A stretch of DNA of 64,000 nt from Euonymus europaeus (Eukaryota; Streptophyta; Magnoliopsida; Celastrales; Celastraceae). Every line of letters begins with the position of its first letter. The stretch's first letter is position 1. Under the pieces are notes generated by a model. It was not told the origin of the DNA, did no database searches, and was given only the letters and a program-made list of their open reading frames with translations. Both the position numbers and the translations under genes were made by a program. The stretch spans positions 4,650,001 to 4,714,000 of the forward strand of contig OY756960.1 in the NCBI GenBank assembly GCA_963580455.1. Reading direction: 5' to 3'. Shown in pieces: positions 25,490-38,400 of this stretch.

Positions 25490-26260
25490 TAGCAAAATCG
25501 TCCCTGAAGTTCACAACGCCAATAATGAAAATATACGAAGGGATGACAGATCCAGAGTAGCATGCAGAGCATTAAAAATGAAATATACTTGCAAATTGCA
25601 ATAGCTATTCCTCAAGATGTAAAGGAAGCTTGCATGTGCACAGGCTTTGGATCCAATTTGACGAAGCGGCCCTATAGTAGTATATTTGCTTACCTATTGG
25701 CAAAATATCATATTTTTCCTAGGTTATGAACACTTTTCTCATGTATTTTGTGAGAAGCAAGAAGATACCAAGTATTTAGAAGAACTGTTTAAGATAGTAG
25801 AAGTACTTGGAAAATCAACTAGAGACTTTCTAAGTCGGTTCAACAAAGAGAAAATATCGATTCCTCAATGCAATCCAGAGATAGTCTTCTATGAATTTAA
25901 CAATGAGCTGTTGGTAAATACTAGGTTGTATAAAGAGATAACCAAGTATGATTGTCAGAGTATGGAAGATGCACTCCCATGAATTGTAGTCTAAATCCAC
26001 CAGGAAGAAGACATTAGCTGGTACCATATTCAACTAAGGTGAAAACGACAAGATGAGAAGTGTGGTTGCCATGATGAAGGAATTATTTCCTTAAGAAATA
26101 ACCATGGCGCACCTAAAAAGAAGCCTTTCAACCATGACTATTTCACAAAGGCCTCAGAATATAATCTTTGCATTAAACCAAAGGAATGTGTCGCTATCGT
26201 TAAGAAACTGAGTGACAAGTTTAGATGTCCCAAAAGGGGTACATCGGGTCCCAAAGACTA
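25490..26260 (+). pseudogene. Ty3/gypsy (Tat-like) gag fragment
   Basis: Reading with stops and frame shifts, 'TTPIMKIYEGMTDPE' is followed by a gag capsid-like stretch. This includes 25686-25982, where 'STRDFLSRFNKEKISIPQCNPEIVFYEFNNEL' matches the retrotransposon gag domain of Tat/Athila-type elements. A later segment (26110-26220) also resembles the end of gag. Badly decayed. Confidence 0.65.
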
Positions 26261-27089
26261 AAGAAAATAGTGTCAATTCAATAAAGATGATAGCCAAAGA
26301 ACTTCACGAATTCATTGCGTTTAATTTATGTTAATAAATGGATAGATTGCATATATGAACATCCGACCTACACGAATAAGATGGATAGTAAACGAGTTTA
26401 GAGAAATTTGACTTAAGTGTACTAAAACTGACTTATATAAAGGGTCTTTATAATTCATTTTCCATTTATCTATTTGATGTCAAATATAAGGTTAAAATGG
26501 ATTGATGGTTGAATCTGAAGTCTTGGTATTTTCTCAATTGTGAACCAAACCAAAATTCTCAAAAACAACTTTGAATTGTTTTCTTTAATTTTCTAAATCG
26601 AATCAATCAAAACCAATTATGTGTGACTTAAAAATTGATTTGCTACATGTTCAATTGGAATCTCAATTACATTTTTTTTGGGGGCAAACTTGTCCATACT
26701 ATCATTGATGTGTATGCTTGCAGAGTAAATTTTTGCGAGTTTGACTTATTTTATATGTTAAATTTGTGACGAACACCCATAATTTCAGAGCCACAACATT
26801 GCAGTTGTGATAAATTTTTTTTACTTTGTAAAGTATTTTACACAAATGAGAGTTATCAGGGTGACTGACTAAGTAGGCTATTGAACTAAGTTAATGCAAT
26901 GTCATATATCAGTTGGGTCTAGTGGTCAAATCACAAGTCTTGGCTGACTTTATAGCATATTTCAACCCAACATTATATGTACATGTTGACAAATAGTTAT
27001 CGAGCATTACCATTAAACCCATAGGAAAATAGACATTATTTGTAGACAGGTCGAGCAATGTCAAAAGAAGTGGTTTGGGCATATTGTTA

Positions 27090-28215
27090 GTCTCTTTAGA
27101 AGGACGCATAATTTCACGAATCATAGGCTATGGTTTTTCAGCGACCAACAATGAAGCATTGATCGTCGGGCTCAAACTAGTCGAAGATATGAAAATTCAA
27201 TATCTGGTGGTTCAATAATACTCACAGTTAATAGTGAACCAGTTTCAAGGGTCTTAACATGCGAAAGACCCAAAATGACTGATTATTTGAAGATGGCAAA
27301 GATGTTGTGAGAGAAGTTAACCGATTTTTTATTGACTCTAGTGCTTCAAGTGAGAAATTCTCATGTTGATGCCCTTGTCAAATTGGGATCTTCAATTCAT
27401 ACAAAAAATCCCCAACCTATACCTCTAGAGTACATGAAGTGGCCATCCGAGTGGAAAGAGTGCATCATTCTAGAAGAAGTTATGTCGACTGACTTAGCCC
27501 TTCAAAGACCAACATAAGAAAACTAAATGATCCCTTTAATAATTTATATTGAGAAAGGTCTCATATTTGATGATAAGAGGGAGGATTAACGTCTTCGAGA
27601 AATGACAACCAGGTACATGTTCTATAAAGAAATTTTGTACAAACGCTTCTACTATAGGCCCTTGTTGAGGTGTGTAATTCTTAAACAAGTCAAATATGTC
27701 ATGGGCAAGCTCCATGAAGGCAGATGTGGAAACCACTCCAGGAGATGAAACCTGACTCACTGAGCACATTCCTCCGAATACAATTTTCCATCCATACGGG
27801 TAGATGCAATTGGCTATGTGTGGAGATATGATAAATGCCAAAGGTTTGCTCAAATTTCTCATCCCCGCGAAAAATATTATACCCAATTTCTTTCCCTTGG
27901 CTATTCATGAAGTAGGGGATGGATATTATAGAACTATAAACCAATATGTGTAATTCCTAGGACTCACAAATTACTTCACCAAGCGAGTTAAAGTTGAGGC
28001 TTAGCATCATGTTAAAGAACTTGATGTGAAGAAATTCTTTTAGAAGAACATAATCTACAGATTTAGAACTCTCAACAAGATTATGACTGATGATGGATCC
28101 TAGTTCATTAGCCTTGGCTTCAAGAACGTTTGCAATGACTTGAAGATCAAATTGTTGTTTGTCAATGCAGACATCTACAATCTAATGCACAAGCTAAAGG
28201 TTCCAGGAATACCAT
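27090..28215 (+). pseudogene. Ty3/gypsy (Tat-like) RNase H and integrase fragment
   Basis: Broken frames show, in order, an archaeal-type RNase H stretch ('FSATNNEALIVGLKLVEDMKI', then 'SHVDALVKLGSS'), an integrase zinc-binding part ('LLRCVILKQVKYVMGKLHEGRCGNHS', 'KCQRF'), and an integrase core ('NIIYRF...MTDDGS.FISLGFKNVCNDLKIKL'). This combination is typical of Tat/Ogre-type gypsy elements. Protease and RT are absent between 26260 and 27090, and many stops are present. Confidence 0.7.
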
Positions 28216-28390
28216 AATTAACACTTTTAGAGTAATCTGTCTATACAGCTTGAGAGTAATACGTCTATATATGATAAACTATTGTCAAAATAATAGTGCT
28301 ACATTAGCAGTTTTTGAGCAAGTTGTTCAAATAGTCGATGTTGTTGTCTAGACATCAATGCTAGTATGCCAATTTAAAGGGATATTCAAT

Positions 28391-28826
28391 CCCGATAAAA
28401 GTAAGTTGTTGTTTTAGGTTTTCTAAAACTTGGGAGAGAGATAAGGTAACCCCCAACATGTTTCGTCCACCATAGCTGTTGGAATCATACTCGAAAGATC
28501 TGGCAAACATCGACAATAGATCGATGCATTGCCACCACCATTGAGTTCATCTCAATGATAGACACCGATTACACCTTTTGAACCATCAAAATACTCGTTA
28601 GACTGGAGAGAGAGTAAATATTGTATTTTTCAAAATATTTTGAACGTGTTGACTTATCATCCTACATGGCTTTAGTATGAATGAATGGTCTATGTATAAC
28701 TAGTACTGCCTTTTTTTTCGATGAGTTTCGTTGGGTTGGTCATGAAAGACATAACTATTTTTTGTCACTACACCCTCCTAAATCATAAAGCGCGAAATTC
28801 AAGTACGATAATGAGTTGGTTAGAGA
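28391..28826. other. Spacer between retrotransposon fossils
   Basis: No coding domain or repeat boundary recognised, other than the left copy of the 'taata' target duplication at 28827-28831 just beyond it. Confidence 0.4.
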
Positions 28827-28831
28827 TAATA

Positions 28832-29101
28832 TGTTGAGAACAAGATCAAATAGAGACAACAACTGGATTGAATGACTTAAATCTTTATTGAGCAATGGCT
28901 ATTATATAGCCTTATAGAGACAAAATAGAAAAGCTAAAATGCAGCCCATGACATGGTACGGTAACTAACAAGAAAGAATCAAAATAGAAATCCCTAAAGA
29001 AAGTGTCAAAGCAGCAAACATCTTCCTAAAGAATAGGGACTTATTGAAACTGAAATTAAATCCTAGTAAGCAATAATCCTAGGAAACCAGAAAACCCTTC
29101 A
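28832..29101 (-). repeat. 3' LTR of the copia element
   Basis: 270 bp, TGTTGAGAAC...AACCCTTCA on the plus strand. On the minus strand there is a TATA-like 'ctatataatagcc' and an 'aataaa' shortly after it. The polypurine tract 'aagggaaggaa' (minus strand) lies directly inside, at 29102-29114. Confidence 0.85.
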
Positions 29102-29169
29102 TTCCTTCCCTTAAACTTACTACAATTTGTAGTTAGTTTATATCAAGAACTTCTTGAACACCTAGAAGC

Positions 29170-30545
29170 TCTCTTAACTTTAGAAAAACATCAAGTTTCA
29201 GAGGTTTAGTCATCAAATCTACCACCTAATCCTGACTTCCACAATGAATTAATGCAATCTTACCTTCCTTAGACAAATTTCTCAAGAAATGGTACCTCAC
29301 GTCGATATGTTTGCTGCGGCCATGCATCACTGGATTCTTAGACAACTTGATAGTTGAGTTGTTGTCACATTTCACATATATGAAACCTCCATCAGAACGC
29401 CCCAATTCCTTCAAAATATTCTTTATCTAGAGAGCTTGACAAGCACACATTGCAGTTGCCACAAATTAAGCAAGTGGTTGATAAAGTCACTATTGGCTGC
29501 TTCTTTGAACTCCATGAAATGGCACCTGAGCTTAGCAAAAATACATACCCACTTGTACTCTTCCTATCCTCCATATCTTCAGCATAATCACTATTCGTAA
29601 AGGCAAGCAATTCACCACCTTCTCATTTCTTGTAATGAATTCCAAAGTTCACTGTCCCTCTTAAATATCGAAGTGTCCTTTTTGCTACCTGTAGATGAAG
29701 GACTGTAGGTTGTGACATGTATCGACTTATGAGACAAGTGACAAACATCATATCTGGTCTTGTGGCTGTGAGATACATCAAGCTTCCTACCAATTGCTTG
29801 TAGTATGTCGCGTCAACAGTATTGTCATCTTCATCTTTATTGATTTTGTAACCTGGAACTATTGGATTGTTAATTGAATTGCTCTCCATCATACCAAATC
29901 TCTTCAAAACTTTAAGTGCATATTTCCTTTGGCATATGTAGATACCATCGACCCTCTGGAACATTTCAATGCCAAGAAAAAAAATGCATCTTCCCTAAGT
30001 TTGACATGTCAAACTCTCTCATCATGGAACTTTTGAACTCAAACAACATAAGTTTATCATCACTAGTAAAAATTAAATCGTCAACATAAATACTTACAAT
30101 GATGATTTTCCTTCCCCGCTTCTCTTAGTGAATAATGTCTGTTCGTGGTCACACCTTCAGAAACCGTCACTAATGAAGTGTGCTTCTATGTGGCTAAACC
30201 AAGCTCGCGAAGCTTGTTTTAATCCGTACAAAGCTTTGTGCAACTTGTAGACTAGATGCTCGCTGCCCTGTTTCTCATATCCCTTTGGTTGGTCAACAAG
30301 ACATCTTCATTCAGCTCACCATGAAGAAAAGCCGATTTGACATCCAACTGAAAAATTTGCCAACTTTTTTGAGCTGCTAAAGCAAGAATCATCCTCACCG
30401 TATCCATCCTTGCCACTGCTGCAAAAACTTCTATGTAGTCTATGCCAAGCTTTTGGGAGTACCCTTTAGCAACTAGCCTTGCTTTGTGTTTGTCAATCTC
30501 CCCATGCTCATTGTACTTTGTTTTGTAAACCCACTTCACTCCTTT
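29170..30545 (-). pseudogene. Copia reverse transcriptase and RNase H
   Basis: Across several frames the minus strand shows RT start ('[29 protein letters not shown]', '[14 protein letters not shown]'), 'LYGLKQASRAW', the catalytic 'YVDDLIFTS' near 30080, 'FFLGIE', then 'ATRPDMMFVTCLISRYM' and RNase H ('TNSDYAED..DRKSTSGYVFLL', 'CDNNSTIKLSKNPVMHGRSKHIDVRYHF'). At least four frame changes or stops separate these blocks. Confidence 0.88.
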
Positions 30546-30603
30546 TTTTTTCTCCAGTCGGTAGCTCAGTGAGTGTCCACGTCTTGTTTTTTTTCAATGG
30601 AGT

Positions 30604-31620
30604 TTATCTCATAGTTTTTTTTCTCACATCGGGGACATGTACATGAGCTAAGCAACCAAATACATGAAAGTGTTCTACTGAGGGTTTCACTCCACTCCAA
30701 GCTTCTTCTGGGGTGATATCTTTGACAGCCGAGGTTGGGCACCTATTTAAAACATAAAAAGTCCAATTTACCGCTTCTGGCCAAAATGTTTTCGGAAGCT
30801 TCTTGTCGAAGAGCATTGATCGAACCATGTTCATTACTATTTTATTCTTCCTTTCAGCTATGCCGTTCTACTGCGGTGTGTAGGTAGTGGTTAATTGTCT
30901 CTTGATTCCACTCCACTTACAGAAGTTGTTGAACTCATTTGAGGTGAATTCACCTCCTCTATCAGTTTGCAAACACTTGACACATAGTTCTGTCTCTTTT
31001 TCAACCATCTTCTTGAAACACTTAAAGGAATTAAATGCTTCTGACTTCTCTGCTAACAAATACACCCATGATTTGCGTCTATAATCATCAATAAAGCATA
31101 GAATGTACCTCTTGCCACTATTGGATGAAGGAGTGATGGGTCTGCAAATGTTCGCGTGAATGAGCTCTAACTTTTGGCTTGCTCTCCACGTACTCCTTTT
31201 TGGGATGGAATCATGATGTTGCTTTCCATTAATGCAATCTGTGCATGTTACATTTGATGCTAGAAAATGAGGAAGTCCATGCACCATTGTCTTGGATTGC
31301 AAGGTTCTCAATCCTTTGTAACTTAGATGTCCATAGCGCCGGTGCCAAAGGTGAGAAAGGTCCTGAGACCTTATGTGAAAGCATCTTTCTTACTGAGTTT
31401 ATGACGAGGTCTGAGTCTAAACCAGCAATATAAACATCGTGTTGGCACTCATGATAGTTTGAATAATCAAACCTTTATCTGGATGATATATTTTACATAG
31501 ACCATCCTAAATTAAAATGGCCAAGCCTTGTTCTTGAAGTTTTTCTATGCTCAAGAGGTTGTTTTTAAGTTCTGGAACATAGTATACTTCAGTGAAAACA
31601 TGGTTAATCCCATTCAGCAA
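30604..31620 (-). pseudogene. Copia pre-integrase and integrase
   Basis: From 31620 leftward: 'VYYVPELKNNLLS' (pre-integrase), the zinc-binding part with 'CTDCINGKQHH', and the integrase core with 'LELIHANICRPI', 'YILCFIDDYRRKSWVYLL', 'LQTDRGGEFTSNEF', 'TPQ.NGIAERKN' and 'FHVFGCLAHVHVP'. Stops interrupt it, one directly after 'YTPQ'. Confidence 0.88.
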
Positions 31621-31621
31621 T

Positions 31622-32784
31622 TGATCGTTACTTTTTATCACAAATAAAATTGCAATTCAAATACCGACGGGTTTTACCCAAACACAAGAGTACGTGTCGC
31701 AAAACAGTAAAAGTGAATGGGATCGAATCCACGGAGACTGTACCAACTACCAATTAATTACAAAACAATAGCGCAAACTACCTAACGGCTAAATTACGAT
31801 TGAATTAAATATCAATGGACAAAACCTAGCTTAGGATTGGCGCGCTCAACTACCTGCACCTGTGCACACAGATTAATAGCAATTAAACAATTTAAAAGTT
31901 TAACGATGTCAATTGAAAGGCCTTGGTCCAACTGCAGTCAATTAGATTTCCCTAAATAACGATCCTGACTTTGATCCAGTTGCAAGATCTTTTCTTATTA
32001 GAGGAGTCTTGGTTTGGTCTCTCCTAAGAACATCCTAAAATAAGCATACGCGCTAGGAAATCGACAATCGCAATCAACTATGTTCAACTATGTTCAATGT
32101 TCCCAAAACCTGGATCTTACGCAAGTTCTTGTTACTTCGTCAAAAACCGGGTCATGGTCAGCCGAATATGTTCAACTAACAATTCCTAAAATTATGATGT
32201 TGATCAGGCATGCATAATAATAGGAAATTAACAATTAATCCAGAGAACAAAGAATTAAACTTGGTCTAATCATCAATTGATTCCATGTACAAGGTTTATG
32301 GTAGAAGAACTTACTAAATCCCAGCTAGAAAAGAATTTAGCTACTCATAATAATAATATTAAAATCCATAACAATAATTAACCACAATGTTTGATTTCAC
32401 AAGGAGGAAAAATCGGCCAAAATCCTCAATAATCCTTGCTGTTGATCTTCTCTTCTCCTTAAAATTGCCTCTGGTTCCTCTTTCCAGCCGTCAATCTCCT
32501 TGGTGGCTGCGTGTGTCTTTTGTTCCCTAGGGTTTCTTTCTTAAATATGAACTTCATGACCCAATAACCCCCTGCCACGTCAGCTTCAGCTTATGGGAAG
32601 AAAGAAATTCTCGTCCTGCGGCCGCGCCCAGGCTGCAAATATCGGGTTCAGCACAATTCCAGTCTTTTCGTCCAACTCCAGTACCTGTTCACAAAAACAC
32701 CCAAAAGAGGTCGAAACTATACCAATACCTATCAAAAATTAACTCTTTTAACATCCATAATTAGGTGCTTTTCAACACCTAACA
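31622..32784 (-). mobile_element. Solo LTR inserted in the copia element
   Basis: It splits the copia frame between the end of protease and the pre-integrase block. Read on the minus strand it starts TGTTAGGTGTTG and ends GTAACGATCA, i.e. TG...CA. It is flanked by 'gcaat' (31617-31621) and 'acaat' (32785-32789), a 5 bp target duplication with one change. The start forms a hairpin (ttaggtg/cacctaa). No coding sequence is present inside. The parent family is not identified. Confidence 0.8.
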
Positions 32785-32792
32785 ACAATAGC

Positions 32793-33115
32793 TTCACACT
32801 TCCTCTTCCAGCTACATTCATTCTGCTATTGTTCCCCAGTTTGACTGAATGTTGAAAGCTCTCATTTAGCTCAGTAAACATGGCTTTATCTCCACACATA
32901 TGATTAGAACAACCTGAATCAAGGAACCATGCATCTTCTCTTCTGGTCCGATGCATCTCAATGTAAGACATTAAGAGCATTTCATCATTCTCATAAAGTT
33001 CTGCATAGTTTACTTCTTTGTCTTTAGTGGGATACTCATATTGAAAATGTCCAAGTTTGTGACAGTTGAAACATTCAATTGTGGCCTTGTTGAAAGCTTG
33101 ACGACCTCAGACCTC
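32793..33115 (-). pseudogene. Copia zinc knuckle and protease
   Basis: On the minus strand 'CFNCHKLGHFQYEYP' is a CCHC knuckle whose last Cys is now Tyr. It is followed by the aspartic protease block 'AWFLDSGCSNHMCGDKAMF' and 'GRGSVKL', where the solo LTR interrupts. Confidence 0.8.
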
Positions 33116-33211
33116 CAATTCTCTCATCATCTGTCATCTTTAAAGCCTGTTCAACACCACTGCTCCTGTGGAATTTTTGCTCACGTACAATGAGTGAACT
33201 TTGAAGCTCAT

Positions 33212-33783
33212 CTATGGTGAGAGCATCAAGGTCCTTGGTTCCTCAATTGAACAAACTATGTAGTTAAATTTTTCAGTGAGGGACCTAAGAATCTTTTCAC
33301 GGATTGTAACATCTGTCATAGTTTCTCCATATATTCTCATCTTGTTAGCCACAGACATTACTCTAGCAAAATACTCAGTAATAGTTTCACCAACCTTCAT
33401 TTCGAGTGTCTCAAAATATCTCTGGAAAACTTGAAGAGTCGAACGCTTCACCCTAGCATTTCCTTCATATTTTTTTTCATCGAATCCCATATCTTCTTTG
33501 TTGTGTTCTTCTCCAAGATTGTCTCCAAAATTGTTATATCAATCGCCTGGAAGAGATAATTCTTCGCTTTGAGATCTTTCAACCTCAATTCATCTAGCCT
33601 CTTTTGCGCCTTTGATGTGGTTGCTCCTTTTTTTGGTTCTCCATAACCCGTCTCAATCAATTGCCAATACTCTAAACTCCTAAGGGAATTCTCCATAAGC
33701 ATGCTCCAATGATCATAATGACCATCAAAACGTGGAATGGAGGCTGTTACAATATTTCCTCCTTCGTTAGTCATCTCTCTCAC
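33212..33783 (-). pseudogene. Copia gag
   Basis: Two overlapping frames: 33448-33783 ('SIPRFDGHYDHWSMLMENSLRS', 'KNYLFQAIDITILETI', 'KKIWDSMKK') and 33212-33490 ('LQVFQRYFETLEMKVGETITEYFARVM', 'EKILRSLTEKFNYIV'). Together they cover the copia gag (UBN2) domain, with a frame shift near 33470. Confidence 0.85.
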
Positions 33784-33823
33784 AGTGTTGTGAAATCATT
33801 CAAAGCTGCGGCTTTGATTTTTC

Positions 33824-33940
33824 TCAAAATCCATAAAGAAAGTGTCAAAGCAGTAAACAACTTCCTAAAGAATAGGGACTTATTGAAACTGAAATTAAAT
33901 CCTAGTCAGCAATAATCCTAGGAAACCAGAAAACCCTTCA
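33824..33940 (-). repeat. Truncated 5' LTR of the copia element
   Basis: Matches 28987-29101 closely (for example 'agaaagtgtcaaagcag' and 'cctaggaaaccagaaaaccc'). It lacks the other 150 bases or so of the LTR and is followed directly by gag, so the PBS has also been removed. Confidence 0.85.
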
Positions 33941-33945
33941 TAATA

Positions 33946-35445
33946 TAACATAACATGTATTTTGAGAGATAAAACGTTTTAAAATTTTATTTATAAAAAA
34001 AATAAAAAAATGTGCAAATTAAATTAACATTACTGGGCATATTTTCTAAATTGCTCAACCTGACTCACATACTTGGCACACACATAGATTTGGGCTAATT
34101 TAGATTATTTTTTTGACTCCCTATCATTTTCCATATCAATATGGATCAAGTGATTGCAATCAGTGTTATTAAAATCGACCATGAATTAATCTATGATGAT
34201 AAATTTCAAAAGTTCAACCGATTGATCCGAGATTGAATTGTATATATTTTTTAAATAATTTAATTCCTTTATATATAATAACAATAACATAATTTGAATT
34301 TTAATATATATTAATAATATAGTATTATTATAACAAAACAATGACTTAAATGAGTGCTTAAGGATAATTTTATGATTTGTGTTACTGGGTTCAAGTCTTA
34401 CAAAAATTAATTTTTAAAAATTTATTTAACTCGGATTAATTAGTTACTTAATAAAATTATAATTCAATAGGAAATATAAAAAATTGATTATTGATTGCTT
34501 ATTTATAGAAAAGAAATAATCAACTCTTGATTTACTCCTCTATTTAAAAGCATTTATAGAAATAAAATAATTACATAATTGACTCTGTATTTACTCCTTT
34601 AATTACGAGCATTTGTAATCATGAAATACGTATTATACGGAAACAAGTACATTTTATAGCCCATTAATTATTACATAAATAACCAATTAAAGAATATTTT
34701 TAAATTTTAAATTTGAACCGTGCAGTCTAAACGTGATTTTTTTTAACTTTTTATAAAGTAAATATGTATTTTCGAGCAAAAATATTTGGTTAAATAATAA
34801 CTATAAAAGTGAGAGTCATTTTTATCAATTACGGAGATATATTGTAAAAAATTATAGCGAATTTCGTTGTAAATATGTTTTATTTAATTATAATTTTTTT
34901 AAAAAAATTATAATTGTGTTTTGATTGATATTACCAATCCATGGTATATTTTTATTTCAAATAAAAATAAAATTTATATAAAAAAGATAATAAATATTTC
35001 GAATTTATATTAAACGATTCATAATTTTCATATTAATTTTAAATTTTTTTATAATAATTTTTTTTTTAAACTCATAATTACTAACAAGATATAATAATTA
35101 TAATGAAATAAAATGCATTTACAGCGAGAACCTTGCAGAAAAAAAAATTACAGCAGATCCAGTAATCCCATTTTTACCAAAATAGTTTGTGATATTTTAT
35201 TTCTTAAAAAAAATACCGTTGATTTGGAAGTTTATTTCGCTCGACTTACGGAATTCTTGTATGCTAAGCAATCAATTTCGATATCAATTTCCACAAACTT
35301 TCCTTCCATACCATTGAGAGTCCCGAAAATCTTAACATATGCCAGAGTCCGTGTCCAGGATGATTAATCTCATAATTTCCTGGATCTTTTGTGTTTCTTG
35401 AAATACAACATCGACTTGGGGTTTTTGTTTTTCGGCCTCATAAAG
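33946..35445. other. AT-rich upstream region of the XBAT-like gene
   Basis: No gene recognised. At 33952-33995 'tgtattttgagagataaaacg' resembles a segment of the 1.84 kb TIR unit (complement of 540-580). The AT-rich section 34700-35060 resembles stretches at 54000-54450 and 59650-59940 in composition and short motifs. Confidence 0.45.
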
Positions 35446-38400
35446 ATGGGGCAACAGCAAACCAAGGACGAGCTGCTCTATCAGCAAGTCAATTACGGCA
35501 ACACTGATGGAATCAAAGCCCTTTGCAGTCATGGTGCTGGCCTTGAGGTACCAACAAAGAGAAAAAGAAGAACTTTTGCTTCCCAATCTGTTGTCAGTTG
35601 GTTTTGAAGATTGTTGTATTGGATGCTTTGAGTGATAGATTGTTTGTGATCACTCACGATTAATTTTGGTTGCAGTGGATTGATAGAGAAGGGAAAACCC
35701 CTTTGATTGTAGCTTGCTTGAATCCTGAGCTCTACAATGTGGCCAAAACCCTCATAGAACTCGGTGCCAATGTCAATGCTTATCGACCTGGTTTTTCTTT
35801 TGACTCATTTACTTGTTGGCATATTTACTTCAGTTAGTTGATACTTGATGGGTTTCTATCGTTCAGTTGCTTCTGTTGTTGCTTGTTGGGTTCGCATTAA
35901 AAGACCATGCTTCATTCAGTGGTTAGGAGGGAGGTGAGTAGAGGTCTAGTGGCGCACTAGAAAATAACAGAAGTGATATAGAAAATATTTATAAGACATC
36001 GATTCATGGACCTTCTTGACAACATTGTCTAAAAATGAAACGAGCTTTATAGGTGCATTAAGACTTGAAGTGTCCATAACTCCATATACATGTTTCTAGT
36101 TCTTCTTTCGAGGAACTGAAAAGTGGGATTAAAAATAAAAAGAAGAAAAGATATTTTATCTTTGTCGATTGGTAAAAGAAACACCAAACAAAGTTGTCCT
36201 TAAATTTCAATGAGTACATAGATTTATATTTAATTTTCTGGAATTTTGTATTGTAGGTCGTAATGCAGGGACTCCTTTACATGATGCAGCAAAAAAGGGC
36301 CTTGAAAGTATTGTTAATTTGCTTCTGTCACATGGAGGTGCAGTCTCTGATATGAGAATGGAATGTTGAAATTAAGTACTTTCGTTGAAAATATTGCTGG
36401 TTCTTTACTGTCTACAGTAGCTTAACTGGTGATTTTCTCAAATTTTCAGCTAATCCTTTAGTCATGAATGATGACTGTCAGACTCCCCTTGACCTTGCTA
36501 GAGCTAAAAGGCACTGCAACGTTGTCCGCGCAATTGAGGTATTCTGGAAGTAGTATTTGTTACTGTGAGAATTTTTTTCCCTCTCTCTATGCTGGACGGG
36601 TGACATTGATGCAATTTATGTAACAAATGCTGATGTTGCCTTAGTTGCAATCTATGACTGATCAACTATTCTCCACAAGCAACAGAAACTTACCCCAGTT
36701 ATTGTTGCCACACCTGCAGTTGGGTTGTTGTTTTGCCATGTGGTTCTCATGATCCTAAACCGCCTTTCAAATTGGAGCTCGCAACGTATGCTACTTCTCA
36801 GGTATCACAAGCATAGTTTGTTGCTGTGCAAGAGATCAATTTATTGTTTAAGCCTTTTAATATCCCATGCACCATGCATCAGTTATTCTGGGGTTTATTG
36901 ATTTTGTAGGCTTCCTTCAAATGATTTCCCAAGCATTTACGTTTATAGTTTTAAAACAGTAGTACCGGGATTCACGTTTGTTGTGGACATCTCTGCATGT
37001 GGTGCATGAAAGAGATTTTGGCAACGCCAAGATATCATACTTAGGGAATCCATTGTATTTAGAGAATCCTAATTGTTTGATTCTCATTTAAGTCTTTCTT
37101 AGAACTTGTTTATGCTTGTCTTTTTATTGTGCAAGTCTAATATATTCTGTTGTGTAATTCTTGGTAGGTCACTGTGCATTTTCTCTTCATCATTTCTTGG
37201 TGCTTCTCCTGCTAATATTGACAAATTCTTTTATACGCTGTATCCTACTGACCTCTAGCAAATTTAGTATTAGTATACTTATTATGTTGTTGCAACAAGG
37301 TCTTGTGGTGCGGTGGACTGTTCACTAAAGTTTCGTCTGTAAGCTTTGGTCTTTCATTCCTTTTAGTTCTTATTTGCTTTAGTGAACTCGAATCCCTCTT
37401 ACAGCCTGAATCTTCTTTGGGAAACCACAAAACCATTATCGCACTAGTACTATGGTTTACTTAGGGGTGTAAACAAACCAAGTGTTCATCGAGCTCAGCT
37501 TAGCTCTGCTCGACTCGTTAAGAGCTTGTTCATTTAGATTACTGAATCGAGTTCGAACATATTTTCTAAGCTCGATTTTTGGTGAATCTGCTCATTTTTT
37601 CCCCTGGAGTCCTAGGGTTGTTTTATTTTGTCACGTTGCTCTATGTTTTTATATGTTATACTCTACGTGACACTGTTGCCCATATCATTTAGTGATTTTC
37701 TTCTCATTTAGTATCTGTATTGAGCTTTGTTTTTTTTCTTGTGGTCTACTCTTGGTCTCTAGACTGAAATATGAAGTATTTAAACATAGATTTATATTGT
37801 AATATTTTCCTGTGTTCGTGCATTTATATAGTTTCAAATTTCTCTAAAAAAGTTTTAAGGTCCCTAATTTTGTTTGCCTTTTGCAACTATGAACAAATGA
37901 GCAGGATCCCCGACCACGTACAGTTTTTTCACTTTGGAAAGATAATTTGGAGGAGCCAAATTTCCAGCATGCTGGTCCTTCAGTGTCAATTATTGATCCC
38001 AACAGTAATTTCCTGATAATGAAACTTTTTTTTTTTTTTTGGTTTTTTTTTCTTTTCTGGAAATTGAATGTGTTCGATATGGGAATCTTCAAAATAACTA
38101 AGATATAAATTCAATACGTGCCTCATCATTCTCCACCCTCCAATTTAAAGTAGACTTGCCTGATAGTAGGGAAAAATTTGTCCTTAATTTCTATGTCTGA
38201 AAAATTATCTCTATATTTTCTTAGTTCCTTCAAGGAAAAATTTGTTTTGTGTGATTTTATTGAACTTCTAAAAAAATATTATGTGATTTTCTTGAACTTG
38301 GTGTTCTTTGATTTCAGAAACCAGCATCAAACTTGCACCTGCAAATGAAGGTGACAGGCAACAACTACAGTGGTTTTGTGACGCTTTGCAAAGGAATTCC

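Larger units (their letters stand above)
22700..28390 (+). mobile_element. Decayed LTR-retrotransposon complex
   Basis: The interval holds the copia and gypsy fossils above, all in plus orientation. Stretches at about 22820-22900 and 28290-28375 resemble each other over some 80 bases ('gcaag.tgttc.aatag...gtt.ttgtct.ga'), as worn LTRs or LTR pieces would. That makes a nested or chimeric old element plausible, but boundaries and target duplications are not visible. Confidence 0.4.
28832..33940 (-). mobile_element. Ty1/copia LTR retrotransposon, old, interrupted by a solo LTR
   Basis: Bounded by the 5 bp target duplication 'taata' (28827-28831 and 33941-33945). The left (3') LTR is 28832-29101; the right (5') LTR survives only as its outer 120 bases or so. 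Internal order on the minus strand is gag, zinc knuckle, protease, integrase, RT, RNase H, as in copia. Frame breaks and stops are spread throughout. A foreign LTR of 1163 bp sits between protease and integrase (31622-32784). Transcription would run leftward, but the R/U5 part of the 5' LTR and the PBS are gone. Confidence 0.88.

Noticed and set aside
31720..31745. 'gggatcgaatccacgg' as a possible tRNA B-box
   Set aside because: No A-box or cloverleaf around it; it lies inside the solo LTR.
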